A stretch of DNA of 64,000 nt, from NCBI GenBank assembly GCA_905183005.1, contig CAJJDO010000040.1:406385-470384 (forward strand), in the 5' to 3' direction. The translations under genes and the position numbers were made by a program. Source of the stretch: Paramecium pentaurelia (taxonomy: Eukaryota > Ciliophora > Oligohymenophorea > Peniculida > Parameciidae). How positions within the stretch are numbered: the first letter of the stretch is position 1; every line of letters begins with the position of its first letter. Under the pieces are notes generated by a model. The model did no database searches. It was not told the origin of the DNA and was given only the letters and a program-made list of their open reading frames with translations. This document shows, in pieces, positions 11,447 to 23,368 of this stretch.

Positions 11447-11820
11447 TCATTAGGCTTATAAGATTGATAAACTATATTTCAAATCTAAATTTTTAATTAA
11501 TAAATTTCCATTATTAAAATTGAGTATTAAGACATGGATCTTAGTAATTTAAATCTTTTTTCCATCATAAATGATGTTGAACTTAAAATCATTTAAATAA
11601 ATCAGAAATGAGTAAGATAAATTTCCATTTTAGTTATTATTTAATTTCTCTAAAATTTATTAAGAAATTAGACAACCCTTTACTTGGAAATATAATAAGG
11701 TTCTATTTAACCTAAACTTTCTATATTCTACTCTATAAATAATAGGCTATTTTTATATAAGATATAAGTAATCACTTCTTAAAGATCAATTTTGTACATA
11801 TATTATATATTTACTTTCAT
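11447..11820 (-). CDS. Small hypothetical protein (117 aa)
   Basis: The frame runs from ATG at 11820 to TGA at 11447 with one 20-nt intron (GTACAA...TTTAAG), and 118 codons fit exactly. The protein has aromatic-basic segments (YRKFRLNRTLLYFQVKG) alternating with polar turns (LNFNNGN), as in a small beta-rich domain. No family was recognised. The intron is unusually short and ends AAG, so splicing here is less sure than elsewhere. The gene is convergent with alpha-SNAP (79 bp between stops). Confidence 0.5.
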
Positions 11821-12255
11821 CTTAACTTAATTTTTTAATTTAAATAGATGCTGAAATTTAATTAGATATATTTTTACTTATTTATATGTAAGAGATATGA
11901 ACTCTAATAAAATTTATTTATTATAATTTTAGTCTAATACATTTATTTATCATTTATTAATAATTAGTATTAAAATTAATATTGAAAGAAGAAATAATAT
12001 TCTCAAAATTAGAAATAAAAAGAAAATGTATTTTTATGTTAATACATTAGAATAATATTTCTGATATCAATAGAAATTATTTATATTTTATAAAAAGAAA
12101 TATTTTATAATTAGAGTTTCTATGTTTTTGAAAAAAGGTTGAATTGAAATGATTATAATGGACATAAAAAATTAATTTGAAAGATTAAAGTGTATTAATA
12201 GTAAATTACCTATTATTTATAATATAAAAAAGAAAATAAATGAAATCAAAGAATT
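11821..12255. other. AT-rich intergenic stretch
   Basis: About 430 bases between divergent genes. One 46-codon open frame starting near 11847 looks like chance given only one stop codon. No RNA gene or repeat was seen. Confidence 0.4.
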
Positions 12256-13377
12256 ATGACGATAAAAGAATTAATAATAAATTATATGAAACAATCAGTT
12301 TAAAGATATTCAGTAAAAATCTTATCTCATGAAATAATTGATAAAAAGGTTTACTACATAATATATGTGTATAATATGGAAGGCGGTGAACCTAAAGAGA
12401 CTAGAAAAAGGTATTCAGAATTAGAATCAATGCATCAAAAAATATTAGATTGGATTAATATTTTTAAAATACGAATTCAAAATCTCAATTTCCCCAAAAA
12501 AAAGTTATTCTTTCACACCAATTAAAGTGAGGAAAGTATTATTAAGAGAGTAAATTTTTTAATTATCAAAGAGAGGAGAATTATAATAATATTTCAATTA
12601 AGTATTCGCATATTCTGAATTATAATGTTTGGATGTGATTGAAGATATGCTTCCTAAGGATATTGTATGTTAAAAATAATTTGGTTAAAAAGTAGATAGA
12701 AAATGGTAAGAGATTTAATAACTGAAAGAATCATACCTAGCTAAACATGGTGATTCTATCTTTTCCTTACCTTAAAAAAAAATTGGGAATTCTAATAAGT
12801 ATTTATTTAAATATATATGAATAGATAACAATATATTTTTAAATTTGATGATCATATTATAATAGATGATTGTATTCTTTATACAATTGAAGTAAATGAT
12901 ACAATTACTCAAAAGAGATGGAAGTTTAATTAACGATATTAGGATCTAAGAGATTATCATAGATAATTAAAGAATCTTCGTTTTGATTTCCCTCTTCCAC
13001 ATCTACCTGAAAAGAAATCTTTAAGTCCAAAAGAAATAATTGATTTAAGAGAAAGGAAATCTTAATTGGAATTTTATTTAAATAAATTGTTTGGGTATTA
13101 TATTAATTTATATTTAGTTTTTAAATAATAGTTGAAAATGATATCATGGTTTTTTTAATAGCCAAAAGTTAATTAGATGGAAATGAGATTGGCTGTAGAT
13201 CTTAAGGAAATAATTGTTAAAATACTCTAGATGTATTAATATATTATATATGATAGAATTCAAGTATCTAATCTAAAAGTCAAACTACAATCGAATAAAT
13301 AGATGATGAAACAAGATTAAATCGAAAGATAACTTGTTGAATAAGTGTTATAGCTATTCAAATACTATTTATTATGA
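12256..13377 (+). CDS. Tandem PX (phox homology) domain protein
   Basis: A 357-residue model with introns of 22 nt (GTAAAT...CAAAG) and 26 nt (GTATTT...GAATAG). Two PX-like domains follow each other. The first contains VYYIIYVYNMEGGEP, RKRYSELESMH and FPKKKLFF; the second has CILYTIEVND, WKFNQRYQDLRDYHRQL and FPLPHLPEKK. Both show the R-R/K-Y-S/Q-x-F/L-like strand-helix and the proline-rich loop that bind PI3P in sorting nexins. The C-terminus is helical. An endosomal phosphoinositide-binding role follows from the family. Start chosen at 12256; the in-frame ATG at 12286 is an alternative. Confidence 0.75.
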
Positions 13378-13596
13378 TTGACTTTTATTTTTATTTATAG
13401 TATAATAAATAATCTTAATATTTTTGAGACTTCATTATTAACAATTATATTATTTGTTGAATTAATTCACTTTAATATATATAATAGTTTTTATAATTGT
13501 GAACTTAAATCTAATTTAACAATTTTTAAATAAAAAATAAATTATTTTAATATAAAAAATAATTATTTAGATTTATACATAAAATATGATATTATT

Positions 13597-15524
13597 TCAT
13601 TTTTATAATTACTCTAGTAGTTATTAGTTTGAAGAATTTGTGATGTTATCTTCATATTTAAAGAAATCAACTTCTTAAAATTTAAAAATTTAATGTATTT
13701 TACAACAATCATTTAAACGAACAGCAAATTATAAATAGCTTCTATCATTCTGTTCTTTAGGTAATAAGTCCAAAACAATTTTACAATAATACTATAAGCC
13801 AACTTAGAAAATTTAATCAAATTAAGTTTTTTCTATTCCTTCTGTATTTGCAATAGATTTAATTAATTTCATTTCTTCTATTTTTGTATCTTAAAGTGCT
13901 GTTTAAGTTCTTTTAACTAATTCAATTAGAAATTCTGTTATTAAATAATAATCTTTCTTTATTATTTTTAATGAATCACTATATTCTTTACTTTAACAAA
14001 ATATGGCCCATTCTTTTTCTGTAAATCTTTTAGTTGTACTGAAATTATATAAATTAAATAAATACTTGTTTAAAGTCTTTTTTTATAATCTTGTTAATAT
14101 CTTATATAAAATGAGAACTTAATATTTCGTTAATAAAAAACAAATTCCTAAATAGATACTTTAATTTAATTGGAATTTTTCTATTAATATATAAAAATAA
14201 TTATACATGCAGACCATTATTCAAATAATTCTTGTGAAAGTCTATTAAGAAATTCTGATTTATTTTTTTTATGTGTAATCCAATCTGAGATTTTTTTCAT
14301 AATATAATTATTTATAATCTATTCTTGTTATTCCTTTCCTAAAACAATTTAATTTTGATTAAAATTTGCAAGAGTTCTAATTGGTGAAGTTGATTATTAT
14401 TTTTAAGAAAATATTCTTTCTTTTCTTACAGGACTAGCTGAATTTTCATTTTTATTTTTATTTTAAGATAAAGTTGTATCAGTTGATCTAGTTTTATGAG
14501 AATCATTATTTATTTATTAATATGCTTTATCCATATATTCTTATTTTTATCTTCCATGTTGTATATTTTAAATTATACCAGTGTTTAAATTTTTCTCTAG
14601 ATTCTTTCTTTTCAACATATCTTATTCCTAATTAATCTAAACTATATATTTGTTTATAGTTATTTATGATTCTTATTCTAGTTAGATTTATAATTGAAAT
14701 AATTCCTCCCAACTCATTCTATCTCTCTCATCTACCTTGAGCATTTTTTAAATAATTTATTGCATTTAATCAGAAACTCGAGGTATGGATGGAAATTTTA
14801 GAGGAACATTTAAAATTTTAATTACTAATTCTTAGAATGAAGAAGCTCTCCAAGGTGTCTATCCATAGAGAACTTCATAGAAAATAATTCCTAATGACCA
14901 TATATCAGTTTTGGTAGAATATTATCTTTGTGTTTGATTATTAAGAATTTGTGGAGACATATACAAAGGAGTTCCTGCAAAAGTTTATAAGGTTTAGTTT
15001 TCGAAATCAGACAATATTTTACTAAATCCAAAATCTGAAATTTTAGCTATACCTTTATTCATAAGTATATTGCTTGGTTTTAAATCACGATGAACTATAT
15101 TCTATTTATACATTTCTTTATATCCATTTACTATTTAACTTAAAATAATTCTGGCCTCAGTTTCTGCTAAATATTTCAATTAATTTTTATGAGGGCATTT
15201 CTTTGCAATATAAGAATCTAATGTGCCTCCTTCACAAAATTCCATTATGAAATAGATATTATTTTAAGTTCTTTAAAATGAATGAAATTTGACTAAATTT
15301 GGATGTTGCAAACGCTGCATTATTTAACTTTCATTTTCACACAATTTTCTCATTTACTCATTTTACTTTTCATTTCCTTTAATATTGATAATCTTAACTG
15401 CCACTATCTCTTATGTCTTTGTATCCTTGCCTAAGCAAACTTCTCCAAATGTACCCTTTCCTAATTATTAACTCAAATCTATTTGATAATGGCCAACACA
15501 TTTACTAAATTAGACATTTTTCAT
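13597..15524 (-). CDS. ULK/ATG1-like Ser/Thr protein kinase
   Basis: A 633-residue protein from ATG at 15524 with a 26-nt intron (GTATAA...AATAG) near 14190. The kinase domain lies at about residues 14-275: glycine loop LGKGTFGEVCLG, VAVKI lysine, HRDLKPSNIL catalytic loop, DFGFSK metal site, an activation segment ending AGTPLYMSP, and DIWSLGIIFYEVLYGQTPW. All catalytic residues are present. The sequence around the loop and the APE-equivalent (MSPQ) resemble the ATG1/ULK group, which is greatly expanded in ciliates. The C-terminal 350 residues are Gln/Asn-rich linker then a helical domain that could correspond to the ULK C-terminal region. Substrates are unknown, and autophagy involvement is only an inference. 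Confidence 0.85.
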
Positions 15525-15958
15525 CTTTAATAATTATTTAATTACAATATTAAACTAAATTTATTTAATAATTGAGATAAGAGCATTTTAATTAAAAGTG
15601 AAGAATCTTAAATATCTAATAGAATATAGCTAGAGTTTATTATATAAAATATTATAAATTTATCATTATGTATAGATATATCTTCAAAATATTAGTAAAT
15701 ATTTATTATTAAAAATAATATCAATACAACATAAGGTAAGTATGTTAAATAAATCTAGAATTTCACTCATTTAATCTATAGTATTTTTTCTTATAATCTT
15801 ATTTTATATTGAATTTCTTATCATAATTTTCATTTGAAATAATATATTCATATTTTTAGTGTAAATATATTAACATATGTAGTAGTTAACCATTTTGATT
15901 TATTGATATAATTTATCTAAATAAAAACGGATTCACATTAGTTATTAATTAAATTACC
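15525..15958. other. AT-rich intergenic stretch between divergent genes
   Basis: About 430 bases upstream of both a minus-strand kinase and a plus-strand secreted protein gene. No reading frame or structured RNA was recognised; it probably contains both promoters. Confidence 0.5.
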
Positions 15959-16284
15959 ATGAAGATGGTCATCTTGATTCTGATTTTAACAATACTCAGC
16001 ACATAAGCTTAAACATCATTAAGAGGCAAAAGTAAAATTGGTATGAGTGGCCTTTATTAAGACTAGAGTAGAACGAAGAATTATCATTTTTGCCAAATGA
16101 TTATGCATCAGAACTATAAGAATACACATTGTTTGTTCAATTAACAAAGCCTTTTTATGAAACGGCACCAATGGATGTTATGCTTCTTAATCATGAAATG
16201 GAGATAGCTAGAATGATGGGTAACCCAGGAGTAACAATGATGAATTATGTGCTTGAAGAGTCACCTTTCCGTCCTGCTTGGTGA
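15959..16284 (+). CDS. Small secreted protein (99 aa)
   Basis: Begins MKMVILILILTILSTQAQ, a typical signal peptide with a likely cleavage after TQA, and continues as a short polar domain rich in Glu, Met and aromatic residues ending FRPAW. A 26-nt intron (GTATGA...GACTAG) is required, and the total is then exactly 100 codons. No Cys residues occur in the mature part, so it is not a disulfide-rich peptide. No family was recognised. Destination could be the secretory pathway, surface or a dense-core secretory granule; this cannot be decided from sequence. Confidence 0.7.
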
Positions 16285-16781
16285 GAAAATTAACTGGCAT
16301 TAAATGATGATTCCTATTTCATTATGGAATAAACAACCTAAAATTACCACATTTATTTAGCATACATCAATTTTAATCTGGCAATAAATTTCTTTGCTTA
16401 ATATAGAATTATATTAAAGAAATTATGTTCAATCTAATATTTATAGAAATCTCTTTTCATTTTAATTCCATTCTTTTCTTATATCAAAAAAAAATAAATA
16501 ATTAAAGATATGAATTCTATGATCTTTTTCTAATTATTATTTCAATTATTAAAACTACAATATCAAATATTTAAACTTTCATATTAATAAGTAACACTAT
16601 AATATGAAATTCAATTATCATATTTTTTTAAATTAAAAATTTGAAATAGAATGTAGTAATTCAATCTTTGATTACTTACATTCTATTGATTATATTGATT
16701 TTTATTTGATTATTTATCAACAATATTGATTAACTGGCAATTTCTATATGAATATTTCTATTTCTAGTTAATTATAAAAAA
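16285..16781. other. AT-rich intergenic stretch containing a hairpin
   Basis: About 500 bases with no reading frame that could be supported. Its one distinctive element is the inverted repeat at 16645-16687. Confidence 0.5.
16645..16687. repeat. Inverted repeat / potential hairpin
   Basis: The left arm AATAGAATGTAGTAAT and the right arm (complement AATAGAATGTAAGTAAT) pair over about 16 bp with one bulge and a loop of about 10 bases. It stands alone in the intergenic space between two plus-strand genes. It could be a terminator-like or processing structure, or the remnant of a small element; there is no direct evidence for either. Confidence 0.55.
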
Positions 16782-19473
16782 ATGAATTAAAATTATATTG
16801 ACCAAGCCTTTTTCACTAAGGTTTGAAATTCAATTTATTTAAGTAGCAATTCTATAGAGCATTTGGAAATTATTTTGGACCTCATACTTCAACACCTAGT
16901 ATAGCATCAGAATATTTATCATCAACAAGAACATAAACAGCCAATTTGAACAAATAAAACAGTTTAGCAAAACCAATTACATCTCCTTAAAGTGTTAGTA
17001 AACCAATAAATTAAAATTTTGTACGTGTAAAAACTTAGACTCAACATATTTCTAAATAACAGCCAATAGTTCATCATATTAAAAGTTTATCATCTGATCT
17101 AAAGAACTAACCTTAATAAAAAAGATTTATACAATAGAAAATTATATCATACACAGAATCAGAATAACATCCATTTTTAATTATTTAAAAAAAAGCAAGA
17201 GAACTTAGAAAAATTGAATCTCGAAAAAGTATTTTGCCTTCAATTTATAATGATTCTTAACATAGTGCTAGATTACCAGAAACTCCTCCATTATTATAGA
17301 TTCCAATTATATAAATAACGGAGCCATTAGAGTAGCATTCATCTAAAGGTTAGGAATAGGAATCAGATAAAGATGATGATTCTTTAGATGAAGAAGATTT
17401 TCCTTAAGGATAATAAAGAATGAAGAAGCTCTCTGTTAGACTCAAATTCAAAAATGCTGTTTAATCTTAAGTTTCTACACTTTTTATAAATAAACAAGTA
17501 TTTTATTAAATATATTTAAGCCAAAATCACTCTTTAATGTCATAATCTCACCTGAATTTACACTTAAGCATGAAGAAGAACGTCAAAAAATAAGTGATGC
17601 TTTCGAGGCTGGAAATTTTATTTTATATAAGGCTAAGTAATTTCAACATAAAGAAGTAACCAATAAGAAAAAATTATTTGTAAGCTTATTAAATATGAAA
17701 CACCCTCATAAAATAAATAATATTGTCAATTCATAAATAGCTAAATTAAATACAACTAATAAAGCATTTCAAAGAAAAATTAAAATGATATTAACTACAA
17801 CTGAAAACAACAAAGAAATTGAGTAACCCTAAAAATTTTCATTTTTATCAAAATATAAAAAAAGTTAATTTGGTTAATAAGGAACTAATGAACATGTTGC
17901 ATAAGGTATCAATTTAAATAAAGATTAATTTATAATTACAATTACTAATGATAAATTAGAAAATGAAATATAAATTTTTCAAAGACCTAAATTTTTAATT
18001 CAATTAGATTAAGTTAATGAAGAAATACAATTAGCATTATCTCCTCCTAAACTTGCTAAATCTCCTAGTAGAAGAGTATTAACACATTCTGGATCTCTTC
18101 ATTAATCTTAAAAACATATAAATTTAAGGCATTCAGTCTCACAATAAATAATTAAAGTAGAAACCTCGAATATATAAATCGTTCCCAATATTGAAGAAAA
18201 TCATAATCTAGATTTTAATTAAGAATTCTCAAAAGTAAAATAGATATATTATTATATTCAAGTCTAATTTATATGTCAGACTTTACTATTAAAGTAAATT
18301 GCATAAATTGCCCAGGAAAACAACTTTTACTGGAATGAATCTACAAGAAATAGAAGATTACTTTACTTCTTAGTAGCAATTAATTAAATTAACAAATATG
18401 TATTTCTATTACTAAAGATATTTAGAAATTTTTAAGTTACAGAAGTACCTGGATTAGAATAGATTGGATAAGTATTGTAATAAAACCTAGAAATTCCAAA
18501 ATACATAATTTACTAACCAAAATTATGCTTAGACATCAACTTTGATCAAACTTAAACATTTTCTTCTAGTGAATCAGATTAAAGTCTATCTTTAGATTTA
18601 CTTTTAGAAGAACCAATTTAAAGTTTAATTTTAAATAAATTTAGGCCAGGATCATAATAATAACAAGAAAGTGGAAATTTATTGGCTAATAAAAAATAAT
18701 CAATTAATAATTTAGATAAAGAAAAAGATGAGACCATATTTATAGAGGATGATTTTAAGAATTTAAAATGTAATTATTTATAATTAAATTATCTATCAGC
18801 CCTTTCAACTGGTTAGTTGACTTTAATTAAGAAAGCCAGAAATAATTTTTTGTAACCACTTGAATTTAGATGCATTTTAAGCACATTAGATCAAAACACT
18901 AAAAATTAATTATTAACATTCCCTTAAAAAGCAAAACCAATAAATGAGATGTTAAATTCCCTCTACTCTGATAATGATAGTGGAGCATTTAACTAACTTG
19001 AATAATATAATGATTAGGAAATTTTAAAATTAAGAATAGTATTCTAATTAGAAGTTAGATATGAAGGAATCTTAGTTGGAAGATATTAAGATTATAAAAA
19101 GATTATTGATATAGAACACTAAGATTTAATAGAGACTTTATAAAATCTACCGGAAATACCAAAATTAAAAGAAATAGAATATTAATCAAAAAGTTAAAAA
19201 TCATAAATGCAATAACAATAACAATATTAAAAATAATAATTAAAGTAATAACCATAATCAAATTAATAAATTGTAAAAACAGACTTATAAATTAGATAAA
19301 TTGCGCAGATAAAGAAGAATCTTCATAATAAAACATAATTTAAAAAAAATCAAACATAAACGATAAATGCTTAACCAAATTTAAGAACAAAATAAACTAG
19401 CAATTCACCAGATTAAAACAACTCAAAATTAACAATGTAATATTCTAATTAATTGACTAATTAATAAACTCAA

Positions 19474-19528
<55 letters not shown>

Positions 19529-20309
19529 CTCAATCTACTACATAATATTTAACTAAACCAACTAACTAATCTTAATAATCAGTTAATATTTCAGGATCAA
19601 AAACAATATAAAAAAGTAAATCAAACGCAGATTTAAGTGAAACATCATCCATAAAATCATCTAATAGTAGATTAGAAATTAGTTCCTAAAAGATTTTAGA
19701 TGTTGACAATTAAAAGCATTAGCCAAAAATATAATAGTTTCAAGAATTACCCAATGTAAAAAAACTCAAGCATCATCATACTAAATCAGAAAATTTAATA
19801 AATAAGATCTTTGAACAAAAAGTATATATATTATTATTTATAAATCATCTTTTTAGATATAAAGTATGCAACAACATGCATTGAGAATGAGGAGTCATGC
19901 AGAGGAATAAACTAAAAGATAGAAATATGATCAAAAATACTAAGTAAAATTTGCAATAGAGGATAACAATTTTTAAGAGGTAAATTAAATATTTAGAATT
20001 TACATAGTTTATGGAAAATTTTATTTCATTACCAGAAATGTATATTGATTATAGATTCTAAAATAATGATACATTCTTAACTTTAGCTACACAAAGTGGA
20101 AATAAGGAAATTGTGAAAGAGCTAATAAAGAGAGGAGCAGATATTAACATACAGAATGTATTTTTTTACTAAAAAAGGATGATGGAAACACCCCCTTGCA
20201 TTTGGCAATAGCATATTCTCATTATATTATAGCTGACATGCTCATGTTTTCAGGAGCCTCTTCTCACATTTTAAATAAGTAAGGAAGGAATGCGTGGAAC
20301 GTAATATGA
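16782..20309 (+). CDS. Large ankyrin-repeat protein
   Basis: An 1,131-residue model with five introns (26, 23, 35, 28 and 20 nt), together in frame. Most of the chain is low-complexity (Gln, Asn, Ser, Lys) and includes an acidic SDKDDDSLDEEDF patch, basic segments and a run of 16 Asn (AAT, 19474-19521). The last 90 residues are two ankyrin repeats: NDTFLTLATQSGNKEIVKEL..GADINIQN and DDGNTPLHLAIAYSHYIIADML..GAS. Ankyrin repeats mediate protein binding, and the long disordered N-terminus suggests a scaffold. The first intron begins GTTTGA instead of GTA but is needed because the next in-frame ATG is far downstream. The protein may continue into the next gene. Confidence 0.7.
19474..19521 (+). 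repeat. AAT trinucleotide run (16 codons, polyAsn)
   Basis: Sixteen uninterrupted AAT triplets inside the ankyrin gene, read as asparagine in the supported frame; flanked by Gln and Ile codons. Confidence 0.9.
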
Positions 20310-20420
20310 TAAATATATGTATCTACTAATAATTTTGTATAATAAATAGTTAGTATTCTTGATCAATTTCGTTATTAATTGTAAAGTGAGATTAATATTA
20401 AAAATAATATTGTTAACTTA

Positions 20421-21100
20421 ATGAATAAAGGAGCTGAGAAGAAGAGAACCTCTTCATTCAATAAATAAACAATAAATTAGATATATGATAGATATGATAC
20501 ATAGTAAAAGCAATTTTATTGTCCAAAATAAAAGAAAGATGTTAAAAATCTAATAAACAATCTAAAATTAAAATCATCTTATGAAAGTACTTTAGTGATG
20601 ATTTCATAAAATGATTCTTTGAAGAATGTATTAAATGGTCTTACTAATAAATCTCCTAAGAGATTAATGAAAAAGTATATAAAAAAGACTCCTAGTACAT
20701 CTTTACATACACCAGCTGATTTTACTATTAGAAATACTGAATAGTAATCTGAGTTGGCAAAGTAATAGTAATCTATATTAAATCAATAATCACAATAAAT
20801 TTCTTATCGATCTTTATTATAACACAACAAACGTAATTAGTGGATAGATTTAATAAATCAAAAGAGTTCTAATTATATTCAATAAGATCAAATAGCAATA
20901 ACAGAATATTAGTATAAATATTATGCTAACTTAGAGCCTAATAAGATATATAAATGACAAATAATTGTGATTGGAAATAACCATACACTTATTATAAGGA
21001 ATAAAGACATCATAGTGAAATGTAAATAATTGAGAATTTAGAATTTGATAGTTGGAAAGAATTGATGATGACTCGAATAGTTTTGCGTTAATAATAATGA
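20421..21100 (+). CDS. Basic hypothetical protein, possibly the 3' part of the ankyrin gene
   Basis: A 218-residue model from ATG 20421 with one 23-nt intron (GTATAA...CTTAG) near 20908 that carries the frame past a TGA at 20955 and on to 21098-21100. The protein is basic, Ser/Lys/Gln-rich (KKYIKKTPSTS), and has an aromatic-basic C-terminus. The reading frame is also open upstream of the ATG for about 80 bases and looks ankyrin-like just before it (NIVNLMNKGAEKK), so it may be a further exon of the preceding gene, although no splice joining the two in frame was found. No family was recognised. Confidence 0.55.
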
Positions 21101-21231
21101 GAATATTTATAGTTAAATTTTGTAAAAAAATTACTATTTATAAATAATTATAAAGAATTTATTTTCTGATTAGATGCAATTTATAATATTTCACAAATCC
21201 CCAAATTTAAAATAAATTTAAATATCATTAA

Positions 21232-21770
21232 ATGTCTGACGACGAGAATCAATTTGAGTAAGGAAATGCAGGATCATCTCATACCTATACTGAAAGTGCA
21301 GGCTCATTAAAGAAAGGAGGCTATGTTATGCTTAAGGGACATCCATGCAAGATAACTGATGTATCAACATCAAAAGCAGGAAAGCATGGTCATGCTAAAG
21401 TAATTTGTTAATTTAATTATATTAGGCTTCTATTGTTGGAAAGGATATTTTTACAAATAAAACCTATGAAGATTCAGCTCCTACTTCTCATAATATTGAT
21501 GTTCCTTTTGTTACTAAAAAGGAATATACTTTGATGGATATCTAAGCTGATGGATTCGTCATTCTTATGAATGAGGATGGATCAACTAAAGAAGATCTCA
21601 AATTACCAGAAACTGAAGATGACTTCAATTTGGTTAAAGAAATCAGAGAATAATTTGAAGCTGGCAAGTAATTTAAAATCCATAAATATCTTAGGGATTT
21701 GTTGATTTCAGTTCTTTCAGCCATGGGAGAAGAAAAAATCGTTGCTAGTAGAGAGGCCTAAGACAAATGA
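21232..21770 (+). CDS. Translation factor eIF5A
   Basis: Eukaryotic initiation/elongation factor 5A, which relieves ribosome stalling and carries hypusine. The hypusine loop reads TSKAGKHGHAK, with the modified lysine in the K-H-G-H context. The SH3-like N-domain (GGYVMLKGHPCKITDVSTSK) and C-terminal OB fold (YTLMDIQADGFVILMNEDG) are present, and the length of 170 residues is slightly above the usual 155-160. One 26-nt intron (GTAATT...ATTAG) follows the hypusine loop. The family consensus has Thr where this protein has Ala before GKHGHAK. Confidence 0.97.
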
Positions 21771-21814
21771 TTCACATTAAATATATATAGTAAATATTTA
21801 TTGTAAATATATAA

Positions 21815-22834
21815 TCATTAATCCCATACATCTTTAAAAAAAGGATGCTTCAATGCATCACTTGCATTAATTCTTTTCTCTGGATTATATTACAACATTT
21901 AGCTTAATAAATTATATATACATACTTAAGTAAATCTAAAAAATTGTCCAAGTCCTTTACTTAACTGAATTTCTCTTTCAAATTCTATTTTTTATACTTC
22001 TATAATTCTTTGAAAAATATTTTGTGGTCAAAGGGCACTTTGTTTGAAAAATAATCCATTTCATTTTGACTAAAACTTCCCATCACTTTGAAAATTGCGA
22101 ACAATTAATCTCCTTCACTTTTTCCTTTAAAAAGAGCTTCCTTTACAACTAATTCCCCCATTATGCAACCCAAAGCCCAAATATCAATAGACACATCATA
22201 TTTTGTTACGCATAAAATTAATTCAGGAGCACGATAATATCGAGACACTATATATGGTGTATTTTAACCATGAGAATTTATCATTTTTGAACTTCCAAAA
22301 TCACACAATTTAACTACTTCTTTGTCATTTATAAGAATATTTTCTCTAAAAAAAATTATCAATCATTTTTACGGTTTTAAATCTCTATGAGCTATTCCTT
22401 TTTTATGAATAAACTATAATCCTTTTAAAATCTGATAGATATATGATTTTATTGTCAACTCGGAGAAAAATTTACCTTATTTAACATATGTTTATATCCT
22501 ATTTTCAAGATTATCCTCCATATATTCAAACACAATATTTTGAATTAATTTACCCGCATCAGTTCTGGAATAAAAGAAATCCTATTCATACTAACATATA
22601 TTACAAGGATTTTAACGATGTGATCACATTCCTTAATTTCAAATAGTATTTCATATTCTCTACTTAAAAGATTTCCAACTTTCTCAATTCTTTTGAGAGC
22701 AACTTTCTGTTTAGTATTATGATCATATGCTTCAAAGACATATCCTGCCAATATTTACAATATTTACCAAATGTACCTGATCCAGCTACTTTAATAATTT
22801 CTATTGATGGAAATTTTTACAATGGCATACTCAT
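21815..22834 (-). CDS. CMGC-family protein kinase (GSK3-like)
   Basis: A 307-residue minimal kinase with four introns (23, 23, 27 and 23 nt). Recognisable elements in order: GSGTFGYVFEAYD glycine loop, VALKRIEK lysine, HRDLKPENIL, LCDFGSSK, the P+1 segment SRYYRAPELIL, DIWALGCIMGELV and the lobe ending MLQYNPEKRINASDALKHPFF. The SRYYRAPE activation segment is characteristic of the GSK3 branch of CMGC kinases. There is almost no sequence outside the catalytic domain. Substrates are unknown. The start is set at ATG 22834; a second ATG lies two codons later. Confidence 0.88.
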
Positions 22835-23015
22835 TAATTAAATTATACAATTCTATTTTATAACTTAAAAGCAAAATAATAAAAAAAAAAATTATTAACA
22901 TAAATATAAATTATTATCATATCTACTTAAAAATTGAATATCTTTATCCTTAAATTATTATAATTTTAAATTTTAGTTTGGTAAATAAACAAAAAATTTC
23001 TAAAAAAATCATTTC

Positions 23016-23278
23016 TCACATCTATGAAAAAATTAATTCTTTGATTTATTTCATATTAAATATGTATTGATCCTTTACATAGTTATTTAGCAGACTAATT
23101 ATTAGGTTTAAATAATTCTTTAATTTTTTCTTCAAATTAAAACTTATTAATAAGTTTCAGTTTGAAGAAAATAGCTTATCAATATCAAGTCTAATTTATA
23201 AACCTTTTAGAATTTAATCTAATATTGGAATCTTTATTTTATAATATTATTATGTCCATATGAGCCATTATAATTCAT
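23016..23278 (-). CDS. Small hypothetical protein (78 aa), tentative
   Basis: Begins MNYNGSYGHNN, is basic-aromatic, and ends KQIKELIFSQM with TGA at 23016. A 26-nt intron (GTTTTA...TAAAG) is needed, and its ends are not the favoured GTA/TAG. Another frame over the same DNA also stays open and looks coding-like (KLINKFQFEEKIKELFK), so the structure may be wrong. No family was recognised. Confidence 0.35.
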
Positions 23279-23368
23279 AAATAACACAAAGCAGTTTTTG
23301 TAAAATTTATTAGAAATAATATTTTATGAATTTTTGAAGAATAATATAAAATAACCTATAATTAAAAG

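Noticed and set aside
22835..23015. N-terminal extension of the GSK3-like kinase
   Set aside because: The frame is open upstream of ATG 22834 but contains poly-Phe/Tyr stretches and no upstream ATG in frame; openness is expected when TGA is the only stop.
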